In this document: piece after piece, positions 30,050 through 40,272 of the stretch
Numbering within the stretch: the first letter of the stretch is position 1
How the letters are laid out: every line of letters starts with the position of its first letter
Assembly: GCA_902537665.1 (NCBI GenBank)
Contig: CACBCE010000003.1
Coordinates: 58,630-122,629 of the forward strand
Length of the DNA: 64,000 nucleotides
Source of the DNA: an uncultured Pelagibacteraceae bacterium
Lineage (GTDB): Bacteria > Pseudomonadota > Alphaproteobacteria > Pelagibacterales > Pelagibacteraceae
Direction: 5' to 3'
Translations under genes and position numbers: made by a program
The notes under the pieces: generated by a model
What the model saw: only the letters and a program-made list of their open reading frames with translations
What the model was told of the DNA's origin: nothing
The model's database searches: none

Positions 30050-30124
30050 TGGAGCGGGCAAAGGGGGTCGAACCCTCGACCTTCTCGTTGGCAACGAGAC
30101 GCTCTACCACTGAGCTATGCCCGC
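30050..30124 (-). tRNA. tRNA-Gly (anticodon GCC), CCA encoded
   Basis: Reverse complement GCGGGCATAGCTCAGTGGTAGAGCGTCTCGTTGCCAACGAGAAGGTCGAGGGTTCGACCCCCTTTGCCCGCTCCA folds as a cloverleaf with GCC anticodon. Confidence 0.96.
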
Positions 30125-30174
30125 AAAACCAAATTAATATAAAGAATGTAAATTATAATTTCAAGAAATTTCAA

Positions 30175-31026
30175 TTATTGATAATTCAATTCGATTAAAT
30201 TTCTTTTAAAAATATCATTTAATTTTTGAATAAATCTATCATCAAAATTTTTCTGCCAATCATTTTTGGGACCCAAGTGAAAAAAAGGTATGTTTTTTTT
30301 ATTTTCACGAGCAATAATCGACTCGCTAAAACCATTGTTATCTTCTATTTTTTTTAAATTTTCAAAGGATGTACTTTGTACTGAATTTTTAGCTTTCTCT
30401 CTACTAAATCCATTTTTATTATTTGTTAATTTATCTATAAATTCTACTATCTCCTTGAATACAAAAAAAGTCTCCTTTAAAAGATCCTCATATCTAAGGA
30501 ATTTAACAGGTATTAGCTTATTATTTTGCCAAGATTGATAATTTTTTTCCCATGAGCTAATAAATTGGTAATCACTAAAATCTTTTTTTTTTTTAAAATC
30601 ATAAATATAATTACTTTCATTTTGCATCACACTCAAAGCTTTATCATGATTAATTTGAAAATGTCTTGACATAGAGTCAAGAACATTTCTGGGGTCTCTA
30701 ACTATATATATTCCACCAAGTGTATTTTTACGATTTGTAAAATCATTCTGACCAAGTTTTACTAAAGCATTGTGTGTTTTTAAAAATTTGATTTTATTAT
30801 CTATATTAATTCTTTCTTGAGCTTCAACCCAGTATTTTACTGTATCTCCAGGTTTTTCTAAATTATAATCAAAATCTTTTAGATATTTTTTAGTTGGAAA
30901 TTGCTGAATATTTTGTAATTGTTTATCTCCCAAAAAAAGACCGTCATTTGTATAATAGTAAGCACTTATTAGTGATCTTAACCATGTGTTTCCATTTTTT
31001 GGATATGATGATAGCCAAATAATCAT
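30175..31026 (-). CDS. Sulfotransferase-domain protein
   Basis: ORF 283 aa; MIIWLSSYPKNGNTWLRSLI (5'-PSB loop), YIVRDPRNVLDSMSRHF, FLRYEDLL. Confidence 0.92.
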   Translation of the reverse strand: MIIWLSSYPKNGNTWLRSLISAYYYTNDGLFLGDKQLQNIQQFPTKKYLKDFDYNLEKPGDTVKYWVEAQERINIDNKIKFLKTHNALVKLGQNDFTNRKNTLGGIYIVRDPRNVLDSMSRHFQINHDKALSVMQNESNYIYDFKKKKDFSDYQFISSWEKNYQSWQNNKLIPVKFLRYEDLLKETFFVFKEIVEFIDKLTNNKNGFSREKAKNSVQSTSFENLKKIEDNNGFSESIIARENKKNIPFFHLGPKNDWQKNFDDRFIQKLNDIFKRNLIELNYQ

Positions 31027-31077
31027 ATATTTAATCTTTTAAATACTTTTATTATTATTATATAGTTTATTTTAATT

Positions 31078-31719
31078 ATGAAACTTCCAAAAATTATACC
31101 TATTTTCCCCTTGAGCAATTTTATTGTTTTTCCAAAAACCGCGGTGCCTTTAAACATTTTCGAACCTAGATATTTAGAAATGGTTAATGAAAGTATGAAG
31201 GCAGAAAAATTCATTGGAATGGTTCAACCCAAAACTATGAAAAATTTCGATAACACAAAATTACCTATTCTTCATAAAATTGGCTGTTTAGGGAAAATAA
31301 ATAGCTTTAAAGAGACTGATGATGGGCGTTATCTAATTGAGTTAAAAGGCTTAATCAGGTTTAAAATTATCAACGAAATCAATAATAATAAAAATTACAG
31401 AGAAGTCGAAGTCAATTTTGATGATTACTTACATGATCTAGATGAAAAAAAAGAAGATCTTAAATTTTCAGATTTAGAACTTATTTTCAAAGATTTTAAA
31501 TCATTGTTTGAAAAAAGGGGTTTCATTATTAATTGGAAGGCTTTAGAAAAACAAAGTTTAGATGAGACTATTAATGCATTAGCAATGACCTCACCTTTCA
31601 GTTTAGAGGAAAAGCAAGTTCTATTAGAAGCTAAGAATTTAAATGCTAGAAAAACAAAAATTGCAGAAATACTAAATACTTACACATACGATCAATTTGA
31701 CAACAATACACTGCAATAA
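31078..31719 (+). CDS. LON peptidase substrate-binding (N-terminal) domain protein
   Basis: ORF 213 aa; IIPIFPLSNFIVFPKTAVPLNIFEPRYLEMV, IGMVQP, GCLGKI. Confidence 0.92.
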   Translation: MKLPKIIPIFPLSNFIVFPKTAVPLNIFEPRYLEMVNESMKAEKFIGMVQPKTMKNFDNTKLPILHKIGCLGKINSFKETDDGRYLIELKGLIRFKIINEINNNKNYREVEVNFDDYLHDLDEKKEDLKFSDLELIFKDFKSLFEKRGFIINWKALEKQSLDETINALAMTSPFSLEEKQVLLEAKNLNARKTKIAEILNTYTYDQFDNNTLQ

Positions 31720-31720
31720 A

Positions 31721-32803
31721 TTATATTTGCAAACCTTCATCAGCAATCTTTTTTAAAAATTTATTTACTAATTTATTTTTACCGATTAATTTTACAGATC
31801 TATCAATAAAATCACCCTTGATTTTATTTTTAAAATTAAAACTTTCATAAATAAAATTAATTCCTTCAGAAAAAATTAAATTATTACTCTTAACTTTTTT
31901 TTGAAATTCAATACAGACACTCTGATCTAATGGTAAACCAAGTTCAATTCTGCTGGTGATTATTTCTAATAAATTTTTAACATCTCTTAAAGTCATATTA
32001 AAACCTTGTCCAGCTAGAGGATGTAATTTGTGAAGTATATCACCAAAGGCCAATATATTATTTTTGTAGTATTTTCTTAAATTTGATGATTTTAAATCAA
32101 ATCTAGAAACTTTATTAATTTTTTTTATTTGATAATTCAAATTAAATTTCATTATTGAATTTTTTATATCAAATGCATTATCAAATTTTTTCTTCTGCAC
32201 AGAGTATACAATAGATGTTCTTTTATTTGATACCGGTAAAAATGCAATTGGTCCTCTTTTTGTAAATATCTGAATTGCTACATCATTTGATGGTAAAGTT
32301 TTGTGGTCAATTAATGTTGTATAAGCAATACTTTCATATTTTTTTTCAAATTTTTGAGAAAAAAATTTTTTTGTAATTTCATTTTCCTGATCACAATTAA
32401 TCAGTAAATCGCAATTTATATTATTTAGATTATTATAACTGATAATATTTTTATATTTAAAAAATTTGTTATTTTTAAGTTCAGCAATTAATTGATTAAA
32501 TATTTTATGATTTTCTACAATTGAAAATAAATTTTCACTTTGATTTCCAAATCCAATAATTTCTTTATTATTAGAGTTTTCTGAATAAATTTTTATTTTT
32601 TTGATTGGCCACAAAAACTTGCTAATATTTGATATATTTTTGTTAAAATAATCAACGTTTGATTTTGAAATTCCTATCGTTCTTGTTTTATCTACGATAA
32701 TTTTCTTATCTTTATAAAAAATATCTACAAATATATGTTGATTAATTAAAGCTTTTGCTAAAACCAGGCAAGTCAAGTTATTTCCAATTATTCCAACTTT
32801 CAT
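31721..32803 (-). CDS. UbiH/UbiF-like FAD-dependent monooxygenase
   Basis: MKVGIIGNNLTCLVLAKALI; AFGDILHKLHPLAGQGFNMTLRDV; start trimmed from 32842 to internal ATG. Confidence 0.85.
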   Translation of the reverse strand: MKVGIIGNNLTCLVLAKALINQHIFVDIFYKDKKIIVDKTRTIGISKSNVDYFNKNISNISKFLWPIKKIKIYSENSNNKEIIGFGNQSENLFSIVENHKIFNQLIAELKNNKFFKYKNIISYNNLNNINCDLLINCDQENEITKKFFSQKFEKKYESIAYTTLIDHKTLPSNDVAIQIFTKRGPIAFLPVSNKRTSIVYSVQKKKFDNAFDIKNSIMKFNLNYQIKKINKVSRFDLKSSNLRKYYKNNILAFGDILHKLHPLAGQGFNMTLRDVKNLLEIITSRIELGLPLDQSVCIEFQKKVKSNNLIFSEGINFIYESFNFKNKIKGDFIDRSVKLIGKNKLVNKFLKKIADEGLQI

Positions 32804-32833
32804 AATAAATTTAATTTTAACAAGAAAAATTAG

Positions 32834-34954
32834 ATGATACAAAGTGATATATTTGATTCAATCAATATGAATATAAAGAAAATTACGAATTCAATATTGC
32901 TTTTTGTTGCAAAAAGATTGGCAGAAATATTCGGAATTTTAGTCTTAGTTTCGGGTATTCTTTTATTAATCTCTCTAATATCCTATTCTCCAGAGGATCC
33001 CAATTTTATATTTCCAGAAAATACAGATATAAAAAATATGCTTGGCTTTAGAGGTAGCTATATTTCTGATCTTTTTTTTCAATCAATTGGTTTAATTTCT
33101 TATTTATTTTCTATAACGCTGATATTTACAGGATTAAATATAACTTTATCAAAAGATCTTTTTTTAATTACTGAAAGCATTTTTTTTTCGATTTTATACT
33201 TGGTATTAGGCTCGTCATTTTTCAATTATTTTTACGATAGTGCTTTTGCACTTTTTATAAATGGCAATGGAGGGTTTGTTGGAGGTTACGTAAATGAAAG
33301 TCTATTAAGTAAAATAATTACTCTCAATGTTAGTATTTCTTTCTACTTTTTAATCGTCCTTATAATTATTTTTTTTTTATTAAGTATAAATTTCAATTTG
33401 AAGAAATTTTTTAATATTTTAAAAAAAATAAGTTCTTTATTCTCAAAGAAAGAACAAAACTACACTGATAAAAGTGAAGTAATAAATGAATATATCCCAC
33501 AAGAGGAAATTAAAAATCTTATTCAAGAAGATTTACCTTTTATAAAAGCTGATGAGATTAGAAAAACAGAAAAATTGAAATTTAAGTTACCCAGTTTAGA
33601 ATTGCTAAAAATTCCATCAAAAAAAGAAAGAGAGAATTCTGGAAAAAATCAATCAAGTAATCCTGAATTTTTAGAAAAAATTTTATTAGATTTTGGAGTT
33701 AATGGAAAAATAAAAAAAGTAAGTCATGGTCCTGTTGTCACTCTGAATGAATTTGAGCCTGCTGCTGGTGTTAAAGTTTCAAAAATAATTAATCTGTCCG
33801 ATGATATTGCTAGAAATACTAGCTCTGAGTCAGCTAGAATTTCTACTATTCCAGGAAGTAATACTCTTGGTATTGAATTACCAAATTCATTAAGAGAGAA
33901 TGTTTACTTAAGCGAAATATTGAATAGTCCTGACTTCAAAAAAAAAGAAATAAAATTACCGATTGCTTTAGGAAAAAGTATTTCTGGAAATCCTATTGTA
34001 AGTGATTTATCCACGATGCCTCATTTATTGATTGCGGGAACGACTGGCTCGGGTAAATCTGTTTGTATTAATACAATAATTTTATCTTTACTCTATCGCC
34101 ATACTCCTGAAAAGTGTAAGTTTATTTTAATAGATCCAAAAATGCTTGAGCTTTCAACTTATGAAGGTGTGCCACATCTATTATGTCCTGTAATTACTGA
34201 GGCAAAAAAAGCAGCATCAGTTTTAGGTTGGGTGGTTAAAGAAATGGAGAGTAGATATAGGCTCATGACAAAAGAAGGTGTTAGAAATATTGATGGTTAT
34301 AACGCAAAACATAAACTTCCAATGCCGTATATAGTAGTGGTTGTTGATGAAATGTCAGATTTAATGCTGGTAGCAGGAAAAGAAATTGAGAATTATATTC
34401 AGAAACTTTCACAAATGGCAAGAGCAGCTGGAATACATATTATTATGGCTACCCAAAGACCCAGTGTGGATGTAATAACTGGAACTATAAAAGCAAATTT
34501 TCCAACACGTATATCATTCCAAGTTACATCTAAAATTGACAGCAGAACAATCTTAGGTGAACAAGGTGCCGAACAATTACTTGGAAAAGGTGATATGTTA
34601 TATATGTCTTCTGCTAATAAAATTGTTAGAATACATGCGCCATTTGTATCTGACGATGAGATTGAAAAAATTAATAATTCATTAACATCTCAAGCAGAAC
34701 CTGATTACGTCGATGAAATACTCAATTTTGCAGATGAAAAAGAAATTAGTGATGGATCAAAAAAAGTAAGTGACAAAGATGAACTTTATCAAACAGCTGT
34801 AGAGATAATTAAATCTGAGGGAAAAGCATCAACATCTTTTTTACAAAGGAAACTCCAAATTGGATATAATAGAGCTGCGAGAATAATTGATATGATGGAG
34901 GAAGAAGGAGTTATTAGTAAAGCCAACCATGTAGGCAAACGTGACGTTCTTTGA
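32834..34954 (+). CDS. ftsK: DNA translocase FtsK
   Basis: ORF 706 aa; N-terminal TM segments, LIAGTTGSGKSVCINTIILSLLYR, VVVDEMSDLM, C-terminal gamma winged helix. Confidence 0.96.
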   Translation: MIQSDIFDSINMNIKKITNSILLFVAKRLAEIFGILVLVSGILLLISLISYSPEDPNFIFPENTDIKNMLGFRGSYISDLFFQSIGLISYLFSITLIFTGLNITLSKDLFLITESIFFSILYLVLGSSFFNYFYDSAFALFINGNGGFVGGYVNESLLSKIITLNVSISFYFLIVLIIIFFLLSINFNLKKFFNILKKISSLFSKKEQNYTDKSEVINEYIPQEEIKNLIQEDLPFIKADEIRKTEKLKFKLPSLELLKIPSKKERENSGKNQSSNPEFLEKILLDFGVNGKIKKVSHGPVVTLNEFEPAAGVKVSKIINLSDDIARNTSSESARISTIPGSNTLGIELPNSLRENVYLSEILNSPDFKKKEIKLPIALGKSISGNPIVSDLSTMPHLLIAGTTGSGKSVCINTIILSLLYRHTPEKCKFILIDPKMLELSTYEGVPHLLCPVITEAKKAASVLGWVVKEMESRYRLMTKEGVRNIDGYNAKHKLPMPYIVVVVDEMSDLMLVAGKEIENYIQKLSQMARAAGIHIIMATQRPSVDVITGTIKANFPTRISFQVTSKIDSRTILGEQGAEQLLGKGDMLYMSSANKIVRIHAPFVSDDEIEKINNSLTSQAEPDYVDEILNFADEKEISDGSKKVSDKDELYQTAVEIIKSEGKASTSFLQRKLQIGYNRAARIIDMMEEEGVISKANHVGKRDVL

Positions 34955-35502
34955 TGAAAAATAAATTTTTTTTTTTATTTTTTTTATTTTCAATCGCTGA
35001 GGCTTCAGCAAACATCAAAGAAAAAATTATTCGAAATCTTGAAAATACTAATAATTTAACATTCAATTTTGAACAAAATATAAAAGGTAAGACAGAAAAT
35101 GGTCACTGTGCTCTTTCATACCCACAAAAAATATTTTGTAAATATAATTTAAAAAATGGTAAAATTTTAGTTTCCAATGGTAAATCCATAGTCATAAAAA
35201 CTAACAATAGCTATTATCTATATCCACTTGAACGGACACCATTGAATCTAATATTAGATAAAAAATTTTTAGTTAACAGAATTGAAAATTTAGATGAAAG
35301 AATTTTAGATGACAAATTTGTAAATTTTAAATTTTTTGAAAAAGATTTTGAGGTAAATATTTTCTTTGATTATAACAGTCTTGATTTGGTTGGTTGGCAA
35401 ACAACGGACATTTATCAAAATCTTAGTATCACTTTTTTAGACTCAGTTAAAAAAAATCAAAAATTAAACAGTAATTTATTTGTTTTACCTAAACAAAATT
35501 AA
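34951..35502 (+). CDS. lolA: Outer-membrane lipoprotein carrier LolA-like
   Basis: ORF 183 aa; signal peptide, NLTFNFEQNIKGKTENGHCALSYPQKIFCKY, downstream of ftsK as in many Alphaproteobacteria. Confidence 0.82.
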   Translation: MMKNKFFFLFFLFSIAEASANIKEKIIRNLENTNNLTFNFEQNIKGKTENGHCALSYPQKIFCKYNLKNGKILVSNGKSIVIKTNNSYYLYPLERTPLNLILDKKFLVNRIENLDERILDDKFVNFKFFEKDFEVNIFFDYNSLDLVGWQTTDIYQNLSITFLDSVKKNQKLNSNLFVLPKQN

Positions 35503-36002
35503 ATTGAGACAGACTCAGTTTTATAAATTCTCATACCCCTTGAGATATAATTATTTAATGCATGTTTATGGTCTAAAGAGCAAGTATGTACCCATACTCT
35601 ATTAGTGTTTTCAGAAAAAGAATTTTTTATAGCTGAAGTCAAAAGGAATGAGCCCAATTTTTTATTTTGATATTCTTTTAGTAAACCAAGATAGGCAATT
35701 TCAGTCTCCTTTTTTTCCTTGTGGAAAATAAGTTCAAAATATCCAGCCATATCATCAGCTTTTTTAAGAATATAAGTTTTTACATTTTGATCAGAGATAT
35801 ATTCGATCCACTGTTTATCTGTCCAAACTAGTCGATCAGTCCATCGATGTTCTTTACCAATGCTTTTATAAAAAAACTTATTTATTTGAAAATCTTCTGG
35901 ATCACTAAGATCAATATAACAGTCATCCGGAAAAAATTTTGGTTTTTTTAAATCTTTAAGTGAATTAATTTCTAAATAATTTCTTTCAACTTTAGTGCTC
36001 AC
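35499..36002 (-). CDS. GNAT-family acetyltransferase
   Basis: ORF 167 aa; DMAGYFELIFHKEKKETEIAYLGLLKEYQNKKLGSFLLTSAI. Confidence 0.87.
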   Translation of the reverse strand: MSTKVERNYLEINSLKDLKKPKFFPDDCYIDLSDPEDFQINKFFYKSIGKEHRWTDRLVWTDKQWIEYISDQNVKTYILKKADDMAGYFELIFHKEKKETEIAYLGLLKEYQNKKLGSFLLTSAIKNSFSENTNRVWVHTCSLDHKHALNNYISRGMRIYKTESVSI

Positions 36003-36364
36003 TCCACCATCTTTCCAACTTTTTCACCTCCAAATAGATGAAAATGTAAATGAGGTACTTCCTGTCCACCGTGTTCAGATATATTAGCTAAAGCACGATA
36101 ACCTTTACCGCCGTCTACTGATATACCAAGTTTTTTTGCAACTAAATTTATACCTTTTAATAAACCAACCATTTCCTCTTGAGAGGCGTTTTGACTAAAA
36201 TCATCAAGGTCAATATATTTTCCTTTAGGTATTACCAACGCATGAATTTTTTTTTGTGGGTTAATATCGTGAAATGATAAAACGTGATCATCCTCGTAAA
36301 TCTTTTTACAAGGAATTTCTCCTCTTAAGATTTTAGCAAAAATATTATTATCATCGTAACTCAT
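35999..36364 (-). CDS. HIT (histidine triad) family protein
   Basis: ORF 121 aa; FAKILRGEIPCKKIYEDDHVLSFHDI, GGQEVPHLHFHLFGG. Confidence 0.95.
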   Translation of the reverse strand: MSYDDNNIFAKILRGEIPCKKIYEDDHVLSFHDINPQKKIHALVIPKGKYIDLDDFSQNASQEEMVGLLKGINLVAKKLGISVDGGKGYRALANISEHGGQEVPHLHFHLFGGEKVGKMVE

Positions 36365-36633
36365 TTTTTTCTCTTGTTTAATTCTTCCATTATATCCTCA
36401 ATTTTCACATCATTTGCCTCTAGATACATTATCAAATGATAAAAAACATCAGCTGCTTCATGAATTTTGTTCGAATTTTTTTCTACTGCCTCAATAAGTT
36501 CATTAATTTCTTCAAGGATCTTTTCTTTGCTCAAAGATTTATCACTAAGTAATTTATTAGTGTAAGAACCATCTACTGGATTTTTTTTTCGTTCTCTTGC
36601 AAGATTAAATAAGCTTTCTAAAGTATCAAGCAT
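36361..36633 (-). CDS. hisE: Phosphoribosyl-ATP diphosphatase
   Basis: ORF 90 aa; KEKILEEINELIEAV..HEAADVFYHLIMYLEAND. Confidence 0.93.
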   Translation of the reverse strand: MLDTLESLFNLARERKKNPVDGSYTNKLLSDKSLSKEKILEEINELIEAVEKNSNKIHEAADVFYHLIMYLEANDVKIEDIMEELNKRKK

Positions 36634-36634
36634 A

Positions 36635-37390
36635 TTAAATTCTAACAGGTATTCCTTTTGAGTCCAAATAATCCTTGGCTTCTTTTACCGAGTGCTTTCC
36701 ATAATGAAATATGGAAGCTGCTAAAACTGCGCTGGCTTTTCCTAATTTAATTCCATCCACTAGGTGATCTAAATTACCCACCCCACCAGATGCAATAATT
36801 GGAATATTTACTTTAGATGAAATTTTTGACATGAGATCAATATCATAACCTACTTGTGTTCCGTCTCTATCCATAGAAGTTACTAATAACTCCCCTGCAC
36901 CATTTTTTTCCATTTGTTCAGCATACTCTAACGCATCAATACCACTATTATTTCTTCCTCCGTGAGTAAACACTTCCCACTTATCTCCATTTTTTTTAGC
37001 ATCGATTGCAACTACAATACATTGAGACCCAAATTTTTTTGAACTATCTACAACTACTTCAAAATTTTCAACTGCTGCAGTATTTATGGAAACTTTATCA
37101 GCACCACAATTTAACAATTTGTTTATATCTTCAACACCTCTAACACCACCTCCTACAGTTAATGGTACAAAACATTTTTTTGATGTTTTTTCCACAACGT
37201 CATAAATAGTATCTCTATTTTCATTAGAAGCAGTGATATCTAGAAAGCAAATTTCATCTGCTCCACCATCGCTATAAATTTTTGCTTGCTCTACGGGGTC
37301 TCCAGCATCTTTTAGGTCTACAAAATTAATACCCTTTACAACTCGACCATTTTTAACATCTAAACAAGGTATTATTCTATTTTTAAGCAT
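36635..37390 (-). CDS. hisF: Imidazole glycerol phosphate synthase cyclase subunit
   Basis: ORF 251 aa; [33 protein letters not shown]. Confidence 0.97.
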   Translation of the reverse strand: MLKNRIIPCLDVKNGRVVKGINFVDLKDAGDPVEQAKIYSDGGADEICFLDITASNENRDTIYDVVEKTSKKCFVPLTVGGGVRGVEDINKLLNCGADKVSINTAAVENFEVVVDSSKKFGSQCIVVAIDAKKNGDKWEVFTHGGRNNSGIDALEYAEQMEKNGAGELLVTSMDRDGTQVGYDIDLMSKISSKVNIPIIASGGVGNLDHLVDGIKLGKASAVLAASIFHYGKHSVKEAKDYLDSKGIPVRI

Positions 37391-38099
37391 CTTCTTTTAC
37401 CAATTCTTCTAATTTTATATCACCATCATAAATAGCTTTACCAACTATTATACCTTCAATATTTTTCAAATTCTTTGCTTTTTTTATGTCGTCTATTGAT
37501 GAGACTCCACCAGATATAACCACTGGACAATTTGAAATTTCGGCAACATTCATTGTTTCATCAAAATTTGGACTTTGTTTCATACCATCCCTGTTAATAT
37601 CGGTATAAATCAATCTACTAACACCATAATCGTTTATTTCTCTCAAATATTCTAAAGTTAATTTATGAGAGTTTTCTTTCCATCCAGATACTGACAAGTA
37701 CCCGTCTTTGGCATCTAAACCTAGCGCAATTTTATTAGAAAATTTTTCACACGCTTTTTTTAAAAAACTCTTATCTTTAATAGCAGCACTCCCTAAAATT
37801 ACTTTCTCAACGCCAGTATCAATATATTTTTGAATACTATCGAGATTTCTAATACCCCCACCTACCTCAACATTTAAACTAAATTTATCAACTATATCCT
37901 TAATAATATCTAAATTTACTGTCTCACCAGTTAAAGCTCCGTCAAGGTCAACTATGTGTAAATTTTTAAATCCATGGTCTTTATATTTCCCAGCTTGTTC
38001 TTCTGGAGATATTTGATACACAGTTTCATTATTAAAATCTCCTTTAACCAATCTAACACATTTTTTGTCTTTAATATCTATCGCTGGAAAAATCTTCAT
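37383..38099 (-). CDS. hisA: Phosphoribosylformimino-AICAR phosphate isomerase
   Basis: ORF 238 aa; [38 protein letters not shown]. Confidence 0.96.
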   Translation of the reverse strand: MKIFPAIDIKDKKCVRLVKGDFNNETVYQISPEEQAGKYKDHGFKNLHIVDLDGALTGETVNLDIIKDIVDKFSLNVEVGGGIRNLDSIQKYIDTGVEKVILGSAAIKDKSFLKKACEKFSNKIALGLDAKDGYLSVSGWKENSHKLTLEYLREINDYGVSRLIYTDINRDGMKQSPNFDETMNVAEISNCPVVISGGVSSIDDIKKAKNLKNIEGIIVGKAIYDGDIKLEELVKEDA

Positions 38100-38102
38100 T
38101 TA

Positions 38103-38957
38103 TCAAAATTTAAAATACTGGCGGTTATAAAATATTTCGTCTTGTCCAATTCTATCAAGATAAGTAAAATTTATCTCTTCAAAAAAATTTTTAAAATTTT
38201 GTTCTTTAGGTATATTGTTTTCCACTGAAATTACCTTGATGCTATTAGTTTTAAAGTCTATTGATTTTAATAAATTCATTTCTCCCCCCTCTATATCTAT
38301 GGATAAATAATCTATATCTTTATTTTTAGGCACAATCTCATCAAAAGTAATGGTTTTGAGTTTTATAGAGTCAGTTTTACTAGCTTGATTGTTAGAAATA
38401 ATTTTAAAATTCCTTTCAAATGAACTATCATTAATACCACTCATTTGAGTAAGACCCTCAGTAACTTCTATAAACTCAACTTCTTTTACCTCATCGCTAA
38501 TTGCATTGTTTAGAACTTTACACTTCCTATTTTTTTTTAATTTCTCAAATTGAATATTTGAGGGCTCAATAGCTATTCCGTCCCAATTTAAAAATCTTTC
38601 AAAATGATAACAATTACTTCCACTAATTCCATCATAAGCACCTATCTCAATAAAAAATCCATTTTTTTTTCCATCAAAAAAATTCTTTTTGATCATTTTA
38701 TCTTGTCCTGCTTGAGATGTATATTTTTCATTCCAAAAAAAAGATCTTTCACAATTCCAAATTTTTTGTCTTAACATTCCTCTGAAAACATGTTCATTGC
38801 TGCTTGCATAAGTATTTGGCACTTGTTCTAATAGTTCTGAATAGATTTTATGAGCATGTATTTTGCCTTCGAGATTATCATTAAAAAGTTGATCTCCTTT
38901 TTTTAATAAGTCATTCACATTCTTTCCAACGAAGGAGCTTAGATCTATGTTTTTCAT
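38103..38957 (-). CDS. FkbM-family methyltransferase
   Basis: ORF 284 aa; SQAGQDKMI, GFFIEIGAYDGISGSNCYHFER, DYLSIDIEGGEMNLL; embedded between hisH and hisA. Confidence 0.92.
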   Translation of the reverse strand: MKNIDLSSFVGKNVNDLLKKGDQLFNDNLEGKIHAHKIYSELLEQVPNTYASSNEHVFRGMLRQKIWNCERSFFWNEKYTSQAGQDKMIKKNFFDGKKNGFFIEIGAYDGISGSNCYHFERFLNWDGIAIEPSNIQFEKLKKNRKCKVLNNAISDEVKEVEFIEVTEGLTQMSGINDSSFERNFKIISNNQASKTDSIKLKTITFDEIVPKNKDIDYLSIDIEGGEMNLLKSIDFKTNSIKVISVENNIPKEQNFKNFFEEINFTYLDRIGQDEIFYNRQYFKF

Positions 38958-38958
38958 T

Positions 38959-39585
38959 CTAGAGCTTCAAAAAATTATCTATCATTTTTAATCCTAATTT
39001 ATCGCTTTTTTCAGGATGAAATTGTGTTCCATAAATATTTTCTTTTTCGACAGAGCAAACAATATTTGATGAATATTCTGTTGTGGCAGTGATTATGTTT
39101 TTATCTTCAGGTGTAAATTTATAACTATGCACAAAATACATATGAGATTTATTTTCTATGCCTTTAAAAATTTTACTATCTTTTACAATTTCAATTTGAT
39201 TCCAGCCAATATGAGGGAGTTTATATTTTCCATTTTGGTTATCAATTTTTGAAACATTTCCTGATATCCAACCCAAGCCATCAGTTTTAGTCTCTTCATA
39301 ACCAATATCAGCAAACATTTGTAAACCAACACAAATTCCAAGAACTGGTTTTTTTTTACTTTTCGCGAATTCATTTAAAGTATCTGTAAGACCATCAATC
39401 TTCTTTAAAGCTTCTATGCAGTTCTTAAATGAGCCTTGACCTGGCAAAATAACTTTGTCACTAGAATTAATCTTATCTAAATCTGATGAGACCTCAATAT
39501 TTACCTTTTCTTTTGCAACTTCTTTGAACGAGTTTATTACCGAGCTTATATTGCCCGAGTTGTAATCAACAATTGTAACTTTCAT
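38959..39585 (-). CDS. hisH: Imidazole glycerol phosphate synthase glutamine amidotransferase subunit
   Basis: ORF 208 aa; VDYNSGNISSV, PVLGICVGLQMFAD, YGTQFHPEKS. Confidence 0.96.
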   Translation of the reverse strand: MKVTIVDYNSGNISSVINSFKEVAKEKVNIEVSSDLDKINSSDKVILPGQGSFKNCIEALKKIDGLTDTLNEFAKSKKKPVLGICVGLQMFADIGYEETKTDGLGWISGNVSKIDNQNGKYKLPHIGWNQIEIVKDSKIFKGIENKSHMYFVHSYKFTPEDKNIITATTEYSSNIVCSVEKENIYGTQFHPEKSDKLGLKMIDNFLKL

Positions 39586-39590
39586 TAATT

Positions 39591-40181
39591 TTATAATGAG
39601 CCTTTAGTAGAGGGAATTGATTTACTATTTCTGGGATCTATCTCTAATGCAGCTCTTAATGATCTTGCAAGTCCTTTAAAACATGACTCAATAATGTGGT
39701 GACTATTATCACCATAAATATTTTCAACGTGTAAAGTGATTCCTGCTGCTTGGGAAAAAGCTTGAAACCACTCTTTAAAAAGTTCTGTATCCATCTCGCC
39801 AAGCTTTTCAACTTTTAAATTTACTTTCCATATTAAATAGGGTCTGTTTGAAATATCAATTGCAACACGTGATAAAGTTTCATCCATGGGTATCATTGCA
39901 TGAGCGTACCTTCTGATACCAATAGATTTTTTCAAAGCTTTTTTTAAAGCCTCACCAATTGCAATGCCAGTATCCTCAGTGGTGTGGTGAAGATCAATAT
40001 GAGTATCCCCTTTGGCTTTTATACTCATATCAATAGATGAATGCTTAGATAATTGTTCAAGCATGTGGTTTAAAAAACCTATTCCTGTGTCAATTTTGTA
40101 TTTACCCTTACCGTCAATATTCAAATCAACACTTATGGTTGTTTCTTTAGTTTTCCTACTTATTTTGCCTTTGCGCTTCAT
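39591..40181 (-). CDS. hisB: Imidazoleglycerol-phosphate dehydratase
   Basis: ORF 196 aa; [45 protein letters not shown]. Confidence 0.97.
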   Translation of the reverse strand: MKRKGKISRKTKETTISVDLNIDGKGKYKIDTGIGFLNHMLEQLSKHSSIDMSIKAKGDTHIDLHHTTEDTGIAIGEALKKALKKSIGIRRYAHAMIPMDETLSRVAIDISNRPYLIWKVNLKVEKLGEMDTELFKEWFQAFSQAAGITLHVENIYGDNSHHIIESCFKGLARSLRAALEIDPRNSKSIPSTKGSL

Positions 40182-40237
40182 AATTAAAAACAGGTATACA
40201 TATATTATTCAATTATGGCAATAATACTAAACCTGGG

Positions 40238-40265
40238 CTTGAAGTATCAAATTTAGTATCCATTT
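40238..40265 (+). promoter_or_regulatory. Candidate sigma32 (RpoH)-type promoter for hslVU
   Basis: CTTGAAG (40238-40244), 13-nt spacer, ATCCATTT (40258-40265) versus recalled consensus CTTGAAA-N11-15-CCCCATNT. Confidence 0.55.
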
Positions 40266-40272
40266 ATAAGCT

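Noticed and set aside
39183-39374. Same-strand out-of-frame ORF inside hisH
   Set aside because: Fully contained in hisH in another frame with no recognisable motif.
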